DNA of 46,011 nt from Limnobaculum xujianqingii (GTDB lineage Bacteria > Pseudomonadota > Gammaproteobacteria > Enterobacterales > Enterobacteriaceae). Position 1 is the stretch's first letter, and every line of letters starts with the position of its first letter. The stretch is taken from NCBI RefSeq assembly GCF_013394855.1, contig NZ_JABMLK010000003.1, forward strand, positions 1-46,011, read 5' to 3'. The notes under the pieces are model-generated. The model was not told the DNA's origin, did not search any database, and saw only the letters and a list, made by a program, of their open reading frames with translations. Made by a program: the position numbers and the translations under genes. This document shows, one piece after another, positions 10,657 to 20,460 of the stretch.

Positions 10657-13600
10657 ATGAAGTTCTATGCCCTGTTTATTAACCGTCCGGTAGCCACCAT
10701 TTTGCTGACGTTGGGCATTATTCTCAGCGGTATTCTTGGTTTTAGGTTATTGCCGGTATCACCTCTGCCTAAAATTGATTTTCCAGTGATTTCCGTTAGT
10801 GCATCACTACCGGGGGCATCACCCGAAACCATGGCATCATCTATTGCTACCCCGCTGGAGCGCTCGCTGGGCGCTATTGCCGGCGTAAATGAAATGACAT
10901 CAACCAGTTCGCTGGGCAGTACCCGGATTATTCTGCAATTTGATATGGACCGGGATATCAATGGAGCTGCCCGTGATGTTCAGGCGGCCATTAACGCAGC
11001 ACATAATTTGCTGCCCAGTGGCATGCCATCAAGACCTACCTATCGGAAAGCCAACCCCTCTGACGCGCCAATTATGATTCTGACATTAACTTCCGACGTT
11101 TATAGTCAGGGTGAACTGTATGATTATGCCTCTACCCAATTGGCACAAAAGATCTCTCAATTGGAAGGTGTTGGTGATGTTTCTGTTGGTGGTAGTTCTT
11201 TACCTGCCGTACGAGTACAACTTAACCCCCAGGCGTTATTTAATCAGGGCGTTTCGTTAGACGATGTCAGAACTGCCATTAGTCAGGCTAACGTTCGCAA
11301 ACCCCAGGGTTTTCTTAAGGCAGACGATCAAAACTGGCAGGTTCAAACCAATGATGAGATTAAAACCGCTGACCAATATAAGCCGATTATTATTCATTAC
11401 AATAATCAGTCTGCGGTCAGGCTGCAGGATGTAGCCACTATCACCGACTCGGTACAAGATATTCGTAATGCCGGTATGGCAAATGGTGTTCCGGCTATTT
11501 TGATCATGATTCGGCGTTCCGCTGATGCCAATATTATTGATACGGTAGACCGCATTCGTGCCGAGATGCCTGAACTGCAATCCTATATTCCTGCTTCGAT
11601 TAATTTGGCCATTGCTCAGGATCGCTCACCCACTATCCGAGCTTCGCTGGTGGAGGTTGAACGGGCATTAATCATCGCTATTGCGCTGGTGATTCTGGTA
11701 GTGTTCCTGTTTTTGCGTTCTGGCCGTGCCACACTGATCCCGGCGGTCGCTGTACCGGTTTCACTGATTGGTACCTGTGCCGCCATGTATATGCTCGGCT
11801 TTAGCCTGAATAACCTGTCACTCATGGCCTTAACCATTGCCACTGGTTTTGTGGTAGATGATGCTATTGTGGTGTTGGAAAACATTGCCCGCCATATTGA
11901 AGCGGGACTAAAACCTTTCGATGCCGCACTGAAAGGCGTTAGTGAAGTTGGTTTTACCGTTCTCTCGATGAGCCTTTCTCTGGTAGCGGTGTTCATTCCT
12001 CTGTTATTTATGAGTGGCCTGCCCGGTCGTTTATTTAGTGAATTTGCTATTTCACTGTCGGTGGCTATTGGGATTTCACTGGTTGTTTCCCTTACCCTAA
12101 CACCCATGATGTGTGCCCGCCTGTTACGTGCTAAAAAACAGGAACGTCCACGTTCATCACAAGGGTTTGGCCGCATTATTGTTACTCTGCAACAAGGCTA
12201 TGCCCGTACTCTCAGCTGGACGCTGGATCACTCCCGGTTTGTATTTGTGATCTTTCTTAGCACTATTGTGCTCAACGTTTGGCTGTATATAAATGTCCCA
12301 AAAACCTTCTTCCCTGAGCAGGATACCGGTCGATTGATGGGATTTGTGCAGGCTGACCAAAGCATCTCTTTTCAAGCAATGAAAAAGAAAATGGAAGTAC
12401 TGATGAAAATCGTCAGTAGCGATCGGGATGTGGATAACGTGACCGGATTCACCGGTGGTTCACGCACCAATAGTGGCTCAATGTTTATCTCGCTAAAACC
12501 ACTCTCTGAGCGTAAAGATACCGCCCAACAAGTGATAAACCGTCTGAGAGGTAAACTGTCTCAGGAACCAGGAGCCAGTTTATTTCTGATGGCGGTTCAG
12601 GATGTCAGAGCCGGAGGGCGTCAATCTAACGCTGGTTATCAATATGCTTTGCTGTCTGATGACCTGAGCACCCTGCGCGAATGGGAGCCGAAAATTCGGA
12701 CTGCATTCGCCACTCTGCCTGAACTGGCTGATGTAAACTCTGACCAACAGGACAAAGGGGCCGAAATTGCTATCACCTATAACCGTGAAACGATGTCACG
12801 ATTAGGGATTGATGTTTCTGCTGCCAATGCCCTGTTGAATAATGCGTTTGGACAACGACAGATTTCTACCATCTACCAACCACTGAACCAGTATAAAGTC
12901 GTGATGGAAGTCGCACCCGAGTTTGCCCAGGACCAGAGTGCTCTGGATAAGATGTTTGTCATCAATCAGGATGGCAAACCGATTCCCCTTTCCTACTTTG
13001 CCCAATGGATGCCGGCAAATGCGCCGTTATCAGTTAACCATCAGCTGCGTCCACCGTTTCGTTTAACCTGGCAGAGGGATACTCATTATCCGAGGCCACT
13101 ACTGCCATTGAACGTTCTATGACCGCATTAGGGGTTCCAAATACGGTCAGAGGATCATTTGCCGGTACTGCTCAGGTATTTCAGGAAATGCTGCAATCAC
13201 AGATTTTTCTGATTATTGCGGCTATTGTCACTGTCTATATCGTGTTGGGTGTACTGTATGAAAGTTATATTCATCCACTGACCATTTTATCCACCCTGCC
13301 ATCTGCCGGGGTTGGCGCTATACTGGCTTTAGAGCTGTTTGATACGCCATTCAGCCTGATTGCCCTGATCGGTGTGATGTTGTTAATTGGTTTAGTGAAG
13401 AAGAATGCCATTATGATGGTGGATTTTGCGCTCACCGCAGAAAGACAAGGTAACCTGACACCTCGCGAGGCTATATTTCAGGCCTGCTTGTTGCGTTTCA
13501 GACCCATTATGATGACTACTCTGGCCGCTATTTTTGGTGCAGTCCCGCTGGTTCTCGGTAGCGGCGATGGCGCAGAGTTACGACAGCCTCTGGGCATTAC

Positions 13601-13748
13601 TATTGTTGGTGGGCTGGTCATGAGTCAGCTATTAACACTGTATACCACACCGGTGATATATCTCTATTTTGATCGCTTAAGGCTTTGGTATAAAAACCGT
13701 GGTTCGTCATCAGCATCAAAACTGGCAACCGGGACAACCGGTCACTGA
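10657..13748 (+). pseudogene. mdtC: MdtC, RND efflux pump subunit, frameshifted
   Basis: This is the second RND protomer of the MdtBC pump and MdtB's closest relative in the window. ATG 10657 gives [17 protein letters not shown], the standard MdtC start; the in-frame GTG nine bases earlier overlaps mdtB and is rejected. The proton-relay pair is D401-D402 ([13 protein letters not shown]), and the C-terminal part has [13 protein letters not shown]. The frame breaks near 13039-13045: after VNHQ, relatives read GLSAASTISFN, but here the sequence resumes in another frame at [18 protein letters not shown]. This is a loss of 3n+1 bases, best explained by ten bases removed between short TCAG repeats. 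It is not a homopolymer error, so it is the lesion in this operon most likely to be real. Confidence 0.92.
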
Positions 13749-13792
13749 TCATCCACTCACCACATTAGTCTGGCCGGAGGAGCCAACACCAA

Positions 13793-15217
13793 ATGAAAAA
13801 TAGTACTGCTAATGTGCGTTGGCAACTGTGGATTGTGGCTCTGGGTTTCTTTATGCAGTCACTGGACACCACTATTTTAAATACTGCCTTACCCTCTATG
13901 GCTGTTAGTCTGAATGAAAGTCCGCTACAGATGCAATCAGTAATCGTTGCCTATATTCTGACGGTTGCCGTAGGGCTACCCGCCAGCGGCTGGTTAGCCG
14001 ATCGCATCGGCGTTAAGCCCGTATTTCTGTCAGCCATTGTGCTTTTTACTTTAGGCTCCCTGCTTTGTGCCCAGTCAGAAAGCTTACAGGAGTTGGTTCG
14101 TGCCAGAGTAATTCAAGGAATTGGTGGTGCCATGATGGTGCCCGTTGGTCGGTTAACCGTAATGAAAATTGTTCCTCGTGAACAGTATATGGCAGCTATG
14201 ACCTTTGTTACCTTACCCGGTCAGGTAGGGCCATTAATGGGGCCTGCGTTGGGTGGTTTTCTGGTAGAGTACGCCAGTTGGCACTGGATTTTTCTGATTA
14301 ATATTCCGGTTGGTATTATTGGTGTACTGGCAACGCTGATGATTATGCCTAACTACAAGATGCCGCCACGCCCCTTTGATGTGGTTGGCTTTATTCTATT
14401 AGCCATTGGTATGGCTACTATTACCCTTTCTCTGGATGGTCATTCTGGTTTAGGGTTGGCACCGGCAACTATTCTATTGTTGTGTACCAGTGGCGTTGCC
14501 GCACTTGGACTTTACTGGTTGCATGCTCGTCGGGCAACAGCACCGCTGTTCAATTTAGCCATGTTTAAAATCCCTACCTTCTCTCTGGGACTAACCGGCA
14601 GTTTATTCGCCCGTATCGGCAGCGGAATGTTGCCTTTTATGACACCGCTATATTTACAAATCGGCTTAGGCTTTTCCCCATTTCATGCTGGTTTAATGAT
14701 GATTCCCATGATCATCGGCAGTATGAGTATTAAGCGTCTGGTGGTACAAATTGTTAATCGCTATGGTTATCGGGGTGTTCTGAGTATTGCGACCTTAGCC
14801 TTACCGGCCATTACGTTAATGATTCCGATTGCAGGCATGTTGGGATGGTATATCGTCATTCCATTCCTGCTATTTATGCTCGGTGTGACTAATGCCGTGC
14901 GTTTTTCCACTATGAACACCCTGACGCTCAAAGATCTGCCCGATGAGTTTGCCAGCAGCGGCAACAGTTTGCTGTCGATGGTTATGCAATTATCCATGAG
15001 CCTGGGTGTCAGTACCGCCGGGATTTTACTGGGGGTCTTCTCAATGCATCATGTGGCAGTTGGTAGCCCTGAGGTTCAACAGGCGTTCTTATATACCTAT
15101 CTGTGCATTGGTTTAATTATGTTAATCCCAACGGCGATTTTTGCCCGAGTTCCCAAAGACAGTGCCAAAAACGTCTTGCTGGGCTCCGGTAAAAACCGGG
15201 ATAAATCCGATAACTAG
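13793..15217 (+). CDS. mdtD: MdtD, MFS (DHA2-type) transporter
   Basis: This intact 474-residue transporter of the 14-helix drug:H+ antiporter family has motif A ([13 protein letters not shown]), motif C-like glycine/proline residues ([15 protein letters not shown]) and the N-terminal [12 protein letters not shown] motif. It is the fourth gene of the mdtABCD-baeSR operon. In E. coli MdtD is not required for MdtABC drug resistance and has been proposed to export citrate-type iron chelates; whether that holds here is inference. GGAGGAG at 13776-13782 lies ten bases before the ATG. Confidence 0.94.
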   Translation: MKNSTANVRWQLWIVALGFFMQSLDTTILNTALPSMAVSLNESPLQMQSVIVAYILTVAVGLPASGWLADRIGVKPVFLSAIVLFTLGSLLCAQSESLQELVRARVIQGIGGAMMVPVGRLTVMKIVPREQYMAAMTFVTLPGQVGPLMGPALGGFLVEYASWHWIFLINIPVGIIGVLATLMIMPNYKMPPRPFDVVGFILLAIGMATITLSLDGHSGLGLAPATILLLCTSGVAALGLYWLHARRATAPLFNLAMFKIPTFSLGLTGSLFARIGSGMLPFMTPLYLQIGLGFSPFHAGLMMIPMIIGSMSIKRLVVQIVNRYGYRGVLSIATLALPAITLMIPIAGMLGWYIVIPFLLFMLGVTNAVRFSTMNTLTLKDLPDEFASSGNSLLSMVMQLSMSLGVSTAGILLGVFSMHHVAVGSPEVQQAFLYTYLCIGLIMLIPTAIFARVPKDSAKNVLLGSGKNRDKSDN

Positions 15218-15232
15218 CGGAAATCAAATCTA

Positions 15233-16634
15233 ATGAAAATGGGGATCACCGGAAAACTGTTCTTTGCTATTTTAGCCACCTGCATGCTGGTGCTGATTAC
15301 CATGCACTGGGGAGTTCGCCTGAGTTTAACGTGGTTTTACCGACTATATTCGCTCCAGTAATGAGCAGCGCTTAAGTTTATTGGGCAATGCTCTGGCCGA
15401 ACGTTATCGCCATGAAGGCAACTGGCAATTCCTTCAACGCAATGAAAAAATCATCTATCAGTTTCTACGAGCGGTAGAACAAAATGATGATGAAAGTGAC
15501 GAACAGGCACTACCACCTCAGGGATGGCGCGTTCCTTTCTGGATCTTTGATACCGAGAACCATATGCTGGCAGGATCTTCTCATCCGGTTCCACGTCATG
15601 CGACCCGTAAAGCCATTACGCTGGATGGGAAAACCATCGGTTGGATTGTCGGCATGCCCAGCGAAAAACTTACCCGCAGTGCCGACATCAACTTTGCTAA
15701 ACAACAGAATCGCACCAGTTGGATGCTGATTGCCCTTTCGACCCTGTTAGCTGCCGTCACTACACTGCTGGTTTCCCGCAGCCTGTTATCACGAGTAAAA
15801 CGCCTTGTGACCGGTACTCATCAGTTGGCAGCCGGAGACTTTTCTGCCCGGGTTCCAATTACCAGTAAAGATGAGTTGGGAATTTTGGCCAATGACTTTA
15901 ACCAACTGGCCAATACTCTGGAAAAAAACGAACGTATGCGACGGGCATTTATTGCCGATGTTTCTCATGAGCTGCGTACACCATTAGCGGTATTGCAGGG
16001 AGAACTGGAGGCACTGGAAGACGGCGTACGCCAGTTAACGCCGACTTCATTACATTCACTCCAGGCTGAAGTGCGATCTTTGACTAAATTAGTTAATGAT
16101 TTGCATCAGCTTTCATTATCCGATTTAGGGGCACTAACCTATAAGAAGAGCGATCTCAATCTGATAGCCTTACTGGAACAGGCGATTGCTGCCTATCACA
16201 GCCGCTTCAGTCATAAAGGATTAGCTATCGAAACAGAACTACCGCCAAACGCAATCGTGTTTGGCGATCCGGATCGTTTATCGCAACTATTTCACAATTT
16301 ATTAGAGAACAGCCTGCGCTATACTGATGCCAGTAGTGACAATACTCAGGGACAGCTACATATTTCCGCAACAGTAACCAAACAATCAATACTATTACAC
16401 TGGCAGGATTCTGCCCCCGGCGTTACCGACGAGCAACTGAGTCAGATTTTCGAGCGTTTTTATCGTACTGAAGTTTCACGTAACCGGGCCAGCGGCGGCT
16501 CCGGACCCGGCCTGTCCATCTGCTGGAATATTGTTGATGCTCACGGCGGAGAAATTAGCGCCAGCCATTCTGCTTTAGGCGGGCTGGAAATTAAGTTACT
16601 CTTGCCGCTGGTAACAGAAACGGTATCCTCATAA
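15233..16634 (+). pseudogene. baeS: BaeS, envelope-stress sensor histidine kinase, frameshifted near the N-terminus
   Basis: BaeS senses envelope stress and phosphorylates BaeR. The order is: TM1 (GITGKLFFAILATCMLVLITMHW), a periplasmic domain, TM2 (SWMLIALSTLLAAVTTLLVS), HAMP, the H-box VSHELRTP (histidine codon 15966-15968), N-box HNLLENSLRYTD, and the F and G2 boxes. The opening frame from ATG 15233 runs into a stop after RLSLTWFYRLYSLQ. At about 15325-15335 the frame must move to read RGFTDYIRSSNEQRLSLLGNALAERY, so two bases are missing or one is extra. The frame is open from there to the TAA at 16634. The G2 box reads GGSGPGLSI, with proline (codon 16506-16508) where BaeS normally has leucine. 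baeR follows after two bases. Confidence 0.92.
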
Positions 16635-16636
16635 CT

Positions 16637-17344
16637 ATGACAGAAAGTACCCTATTGACCGGTAATGACTTGCCGCCAGTATTGATTGTAGAAGATGAGC
16701 CTAAACTGGGTCAGTTATTAATTTATTATCTTCAGGCGGCCGGATATCGCACACATTTAATTACTCAGGGTCAGAAAGTGATTAGTTGGGTGAAACAATA
16801 CCCGCCTTCGCTGATCCTGTTAGACTTGATGCTGCCGGGTGTTGATGGCATTACACTGTGCCGGGAGATCCGTACGTTTTCTGATGTTCCGGTAGTCATG
16901 GTAACAGCAAAAACCGAAGAGATAGACCGCCTGTCCGGACTGGAAATTGGCGCTGATGATTATATCTGTAAGCCCTATAGCCCACGAGAAGTAGTGGCTC
17001 GGGTTAAAACCATTTTAAGGCGCTGTTATCTGCCCGCCAGAGAGCTACCTTCGCCGGAGCTGGGACTGCAATTAGACGAATCACAGTTTCAGGTTCGTTA
17101 TAACAATACCAGCCTTGATTTAACCGCCGCTGAGTTTCGGTTGCTTAAAACTCTGTCATCCCATTCAGGCCAGGTACTGACGCGGGAATCGCTGTTAGAT
17201 AATCTTTACGATGATTATCGTGTAGTAACCGATCGTACTGTAGACAGTCATATCAAGAATTTACGCCGTAAACTGGAAACCTTAGCGCCAGAAAAAGTCT
17301 TTATTCGTTCGGTATATGGATTAGGCTACCGTTGGGAAGAGTAA
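16637..17344 (+). CDS. baeR: BaeR, OmpR-family response regulator
   Basis: This intact 235-residue regulator has a receiver domain with acidic pocket E19-D20, phospho-acceptor D63 ([10 protein letters not shown]), T90 and K112, followed by a winged-helix effector domain ([40 protein letters not shown]). In E. coli phosphorylated BaeR activates mdtABCD and other envelope-stress genes, and positively controls its own operon. It lies two bases after baeS, as expected for co-translation, and is the last gene of the efflux operon. Confidence 0.95.
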   Translation: MTESTLLTGNDLPPVLIVEDEPKLGQLLIYYLQAAGYRTHLITQGQKVISWVKQYPPSLILLDLMLPGVDGITLCREIRTFSDVPVVMVTAKTEEIDRLSGLEIGADDYICKPYSPREVVARVKTILRRCYLPARELPSPELGLQLDESQFQVRYNNTSLDLTAAEFRLLKTLSSHSGQVLTRESLLDNLYDDYRVVTDRTVDSHIKNLRRKLETLAPEKVFIRSVYGLGYRWEE

Positions 17345-17407
17345 CAAAACAGGTATTTATACCTTTCTAAGCAGAAATGGAATAACACAACAGGAGTTGT
17401 CAGGTTA

Positions 17408-18247
17408 ATGAGTTTAGTTATTAAAAGTTCCCCTTTGGTTCTGGTTATTCCAGCTTTGCTAGCTTCCGTAGCCCATGCAGATACCCCGGGAAGCTGCCCG
17501 ATAAACAAAGATATTATTGTTAATAATCATCTGGCGCTGTTAAGCATGCCTGAGTTTAATCACGCCCGTGTAGTGGAAACCGTCACTGAAAGCGACAACA
17601 CGCGTTCTGCCTTTTACTATAAATTTAATTACGATCGCTGTGGCCAGTTAACCGATATGTATGCTCAAATGACCCGCAATGAACTGCGCTTTCGTATTGA
17701 TTCCAGCTACGATATTAGTAAAATTCAGCAGGGCTGGAGAAATAGTTACAATGTCACTCTTTTTGGTATGAATAAGCTGTTTTATGCCCGGGAAGGCGCA
17801 ATTGATTATCAGACGGATGATAAAGGACTGATTGTTAGCTCAACGGATAATTACATTTCTGGTAGCGATGAGAAAAAAGCAGAAACTGGCGTTACCGACG
17901 GTATCTATAAAACTGATGACAAATTTCGTATGGCCTACAGCCTGTTAAGCGGCAGTGATGAGTCGGTAAATGGTGAATATCGTTTCTTCTATCAACCGGA
18001 CAATAAACCTTTCGCCTTAATCAGCCCAACTATGAATATCAGTTATCTGTATGACCAGCAGCAACGCGCCAGTGGAATGATAGAAATTACCGTATCCCCC
18101 TACTATCTTGGCAGTAAACAAACCGACTGTCTGGAATGGAATGATCGCAACGACTGTACCAAATCTATCAGTAAGGAACTGGAGCTGTTTCCGACCTATG
18201 TCGTCGATCGAACTACTGTGTTGCGGTCGACTTACACTTATTGGTGA
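17408..18247 (+). CDS. Unrecognised exported protein
   Basis: I do not recognise this 279-residue protein. It begins with a clear signal peptide (LVLVIPALLASVAHA, predicted cleavage AHA/D at about residue 25). The mature part is rich in Tyr, Asp and Ser, has repeated beta-like stretches (EYRFFYQPDNKPF, MNISYLYDQQQRASGMIEITVSPYYL) and four cysteines, two close together (DCLEWNDRNDC). It is probably a soluble periplasmic protein or one bound at the cell surface. It lies 63 bases after baeR in the same direction, so it could be read from the efflux operon and belong to the envelope-stress response; this is inference from position. AGGAG at 17392-17396 precedes the ATG. The right-arm copy differs near the C-terminus (DRNYCLR instead of DRTTVLR) because of two compensating indels, so residues around codons 269-274 are uncertain. 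Confidence 0.75.
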   Translation: MSLVIKSSPLVLVIPALLASVAHADTPGSCPINKDIIVNNHLALLSMPEFNHARVVETVTESDNTRSAFYYKFNYDRCGQLTDMYAQMTRNELRFRIDSSYDISKIQQGWRNSYNVTLFGMNKLFYAREGAIDYQTDDKGLIVSSTDNYISGSDEKKAETGVTDGIYKTDDKFRMAYSLLSGSDESVNGEYRFFYQPDNKPFALISPTMNISYLYDQQQRASGMIEITVSPYYLGSKQTDCLEWNDRNDCTKSISKELELFPTYVVDRTTVLRSTYTYW

Positions 18248-18315
18248 TAAACAAACGGTATAAGTGGATATTCCTGCGTTGCCATTCCCCTCAACCAGGT
18301 CTACAATTCCGGCCC

Positions 18316-18368
18316 TGGGATTTTCCCAAAGCTGTACCCTTAGGGTGCGGCTCTGACTTGTGATCAGA
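18316..18368 (+). other. Three tandem hairpins in the trhP 5' leader
   Basis: The 137-base gap before trhP holds three consecutive stems: TGGGA-TTT-TCCCA (18316-18328); AGCTGTACCC-TTA-GGGTGCGGCT (18330-18352, ten pairs including two G-U); and TCTGA-CTTGTGA-TCAGA (18352-18368). The last ends 16 bases before the trhP ATG, which has only a poor ribosome-binding site (AAGAGA). This is likely a structured mRNA leader that could regulate translation or attenuate transcription. No T-run follows the stems. I do not recognise it as a known riboswitch. Confidence 0.55.
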
Positions 18369-18384
18369 CTAAGAGACCAACAAC

Positions 18385-19749
18385 ATGTTTAAACCGGAAT
18401 TACTTTCTCCGGCCGGTACGCTTAAAAATATGCGTTACGCCTTTGCTTATGGCGCAGATGCAGTTTATGCCGGTCAGCCTCGTTACAGCCTGCGGGTACG
18501 TAACAACGAATTCAATCATCAGAATCTGGCTTTAGGTATTAATGAAGCCCATGCCCTTGGCAAAAAGTTTTATGTGGTGGTTAATATCGCTCCTCATAAC
18601 TCCAAGCTAAAAACCTTTATTCGCGATCTGGCCCCCGTGGTAGAAATGGGACCAGATGCATTGATCATGTCCGATCCTGGCCTGATTATGATGGTACGTG
18701 AAGCATTTCCTGATATTGATATTCACCTTTCGGTACAGGCCAACGCTGTCAACTGGGCGACGGTAAAATTCTGGAAACAGATGGGGCTAACCCGCGTTAT
18801 CCTTTCCCGCGAACTGTCGCTGGAAGAAATTGAAGAAATTCGCCAGCAGGTACCCGATATTGAACTGGAAACCTTTGTGCATGGCGCTTTATGCATGGCT
18901 TACTCTGGCCGTTGTCTGCTCTCTGGCTATATAAATAAACGCGATCCTAATCAGGGTACCTGTACTAACGCTTGTCGCTGGGAATACAAAGTAGAAGAAG
19001 GCAAAGAAGATGACACAGGTAACATTGTGCATATTCATGAGCCAATCCCGGTAAAAAACGTTGAGCCTACATTAGGTGCCGGAGCCCCTACCGATAAAGT
19101 ATTTATGATTGAAGAAGCACTGCGTCCGGGCGAGTATATGAGTGCCTTTGAAGACGAACACGGCACTTATATTATGAACTCTAAAGATCTGCGTGCTGTT
19201 CAACATGTTGAGCGTTTAACCCAGTTAGGCGTTCATTCATTAAAAATTGAAGGTCGCACCAAATCGTTCTACTACTGCGCGCGTACTGCTCAGGTTTATC
19301 GCCGGGCTATTGATGATGCAGTTGCAGGTAAACCATTTGATGAGTCGCTGATGACAACACTGGAGTCATTGGCCCATCGGGGATATACCGAAGGTTTCCT
19401 GCGTCGCCATGTACACGATGAGCATCAAAATTATGATTACGGCTACTCTATTTCTGACAGTCAGCAATTTGTTGGTGAGTTTACCGGTGAACGACGTAAT
19501 AGTTTAGCCGCTGTTGATGTAAAAAATAAATTTTCTGTTGGTGATAGTGTGGAGATGATGACCCCTCAGGGCAACATCCATTTCACTATTGAATCAATGG
19601 AAACCAGCAAAGGCCAACCTACCGAAGTAGCCCCGGGTAACGGGCACGTGGTTTATTTGCCGGTTCCGGATGATGTTAATCTGGAATATGCTTTGTTGAT
19701 GCGTAATTTAGCGGGAAACAACAACACCAGAAATCCGCATAGTGCATAA
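18385..19749 (+). CDS. trhP: TrhP (YegQ), U32-family tRNA hydroxylation protein
   Basis: TrhP, formerly the putative protease YegQ, is needed for prephenate-dependent formation of 5-hydroxyuridine at U34 of several tRNAs. This copy is intact at 454 residues (E. coli 453). It opens with MFKPELLSPAGTLKNMRYAFAYGADAVYAG and has the U32 signature around ELETFVHGALCMAYSGRCLLSG. Four cysteines (C170, C177, C193, C197) fit a metal or Fe-S site. A C-terminal barrel-like domain follows (FVGEFTGERRNSLAAVDVKNKF). It has its own structured leader and is followed by cyaR, the same arrangement as in E. coli. Confidence 0.95.
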   Translation: MFKPELLSPAGTLKNMRYAFAYGADAVYAGQPRYSLRVRNNEFNHQNLALGINEAHALGKKFYVVVNIAPHNSKLKTFIRDLAPVVEMGPDALIMSDPGLIMMVREAFPDIDIHLSVQANAVNWATVKFWKQMGLTRVILSRELSLEEIEEIRQQVPDIELETFVHGALCMAYSGRCLLSGYINKRDPNQGTCTNACRWEYKVEEGKEDDTGNIVHIHEPIPVKNVEPTLGAGAPTDKVFMIEEALRPGEYMSAFEDEHGTYIMNSKDLRAVQHVERLTQLGVHSLKIEGRTKSFYYCARTAQVYRRAIDDAVAGKPFDESLMTTLESLAHRGYTEGFLRRHVHDEHQNYDYGYSISDSQQFVGEFTGERRNSLAAVDVKNKFSVGDSVEMMTPQGNIHFTIESMETSKGQPTEVAPGNGHVVYLPVPDDVNLEYALLMRNLAGNNNTRNPHSA

Positions 19750-19770
19750 AAATGATTTTTTTCCACTGGC

Positions 19771-19786
19771 GGTGATAAAAATCACA
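19771..19786 (+). promoter_or_regulatory. Upstream CRP-like site
   Basis: GGTGA-TAAAAA-TCACA matches the CRP consensus (TGTGA-N6-TCACA) at nine of ten positions. It is centred about 75 bases upstream of the predicted cyaR start, 33 bases (about three helical turns) upstream of the second site. Confidence 0.55.
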
Positions 19787-19803
19787 CGCTTTAATTCAAA
19801 TTA

Positions 19804-19846
19804 TTAGAAATGGATCACATCTATTAGCAAATAAAAGGACTACTAT
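19804..19846 (+). promoter_or_regulatory. CRP-dependent cyaR promoter
   Basis: TTAGA-AATGGA-TCACA (19804-19819) is a half-strong CRP site, centred at 19811.5. The -10 box TACTAT is at 19841-19846, so transcription should start near 19853. This places CRP at -41.5, the class II position known for E. coli cyaR. There is no good -35, as expected for an activator-dependent promoter. Confidence 0.6.
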
Positions 19847-19852
19847 CTCAGT

Positions 19853-19946
19853 CCTAAAGATTAATAACTAGTTGTGTTCCTATTATCTCTTTAATAGAAA
19901 CCACCTCCTTACCAGTCCAATCTCCCTTGGGCTGGTTTCTTTTTTT
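19853..19946 (+). ncRNA. cyaR: CyaR (RyeE) small RNA
   Basis: CyaR is an Hfq-dependent sRNA made when cAMP-CRP is active; in E. coli it represses ompX, luxS, nadE and others by pairing at their ribosome-binding sites. The diagnostic seed ACCACCTCCTTA (about 19900-19911) is present. It is followed by the terminator stem ACCAG-CCAA...TTGG-CTGGT and a T-run to 19946, as in E. coli. Before the seed, CTATTA-TCTCTT-TAATAG forms a second hairpin. Its place directly after trhP and the CRP site upstream match E. coli. The 5' third has diverged; the 5' end is inferred from the -10 box. Confidence 0.88.
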
Positions 19947-19986
19947 AGCGTCTCTCAAAATTCTTTTGTCTCTCTTTTCGACTGAT

Positions 19987-20331
19987 TTAGCCATGCATAA
20001 TGCGGCTATCATTGGGTGCCTGTTCCCTGTCAGTCATACCATAATCGCGAATAATTCCGGCAATCTTGAGCCGATAATCATTAAAAATCATCGCCCGGCC
20101 TTTAGCCTGTGCCTGCCGATGCAATTCTAATTGCCGCCACTGCAGAACAGCTTCTTCATCACGCCAAAATGAAAGTGATAAAATCTTGCCCGGTTCAGAC
20201 AGACTTTCAAAACGCTCAATAGAAATAAAACCATCCATTTCTACCAGTAAAGGTTTTAGTTCTGCTGCCAAATCCAGATAAGCTTGTTTATGCCCCTGTT
20301 TTATCTGCACTTCAAAAATTACCGCAATCAT
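19987..20331 (-). CDS. Small ABM-domain protein (antibiotic biosynthesis monooxygenase-like)
   Basis: This 114-residue protein has the dimeric alpha-beta barrel pattern of the ABM family (MIAVIFEVQIKQGHK, MDGFISIERFES, ILSLSFWRDEEAVLQWR, HRQAQAKGR, FNDYRLKIAGIIRDYG). Family members range from small monooxygenases to heme-binding and quinone-oxidising proteins, so no reaction can be assigned. The start at 20331 follows AGGAAG; the open frame extends 23 codons upstream into an AT-rich stretch without family similarity. It is convergent with cyaR (40-base gap) and divergent from yegS. Confidence 0.8.
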   Translation of the reverse strand: MIAVIFEVQIKQGHKQAYLDLAAELKPLLVEMDGFISIERFESLSEPGKILSLSFWRDEEAVLQWRQLELHRQAQAKGRAMIFNDYRLKIAGIIRDYGMTDREQAPNDSRIMHG

Positions 20332-20460
20332 GATTTTCTTCCTTATATTTATCAGGCAACAAATTATTTTAATGTAAACAATTGGTAAAAATATTATCAC
20401 TCGTAATTGAATCGTTATACTGTTTTTATATTCTCTTATTTTTCACTTTCAGGAGGTGTA

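Noticed and set aside
11616..12176. 186-codon open frame on the minus strand inside mdtC (mirrored at 33834-34394)
   Set aside because: It lies opposite a highly conserved RND region, has low-complexity composition (Ser, Thr, Arg) and no start signal; it is a shadow of mdtC.
20332..20400. Longer ABM protein starting upstream of 20331
   Set aside because: The extension is encoded in AT-rich intergenic sequence; AGGAAG supports the start at 20331 and the family begins with a short MIAVIF-type strand.
20407..20460. Longer YegS starting at TTG 20407
   Set aside because: The extra 18 residues have no counterpart in the family, and AGGAGGT sits at the right distance for ATG 20461.
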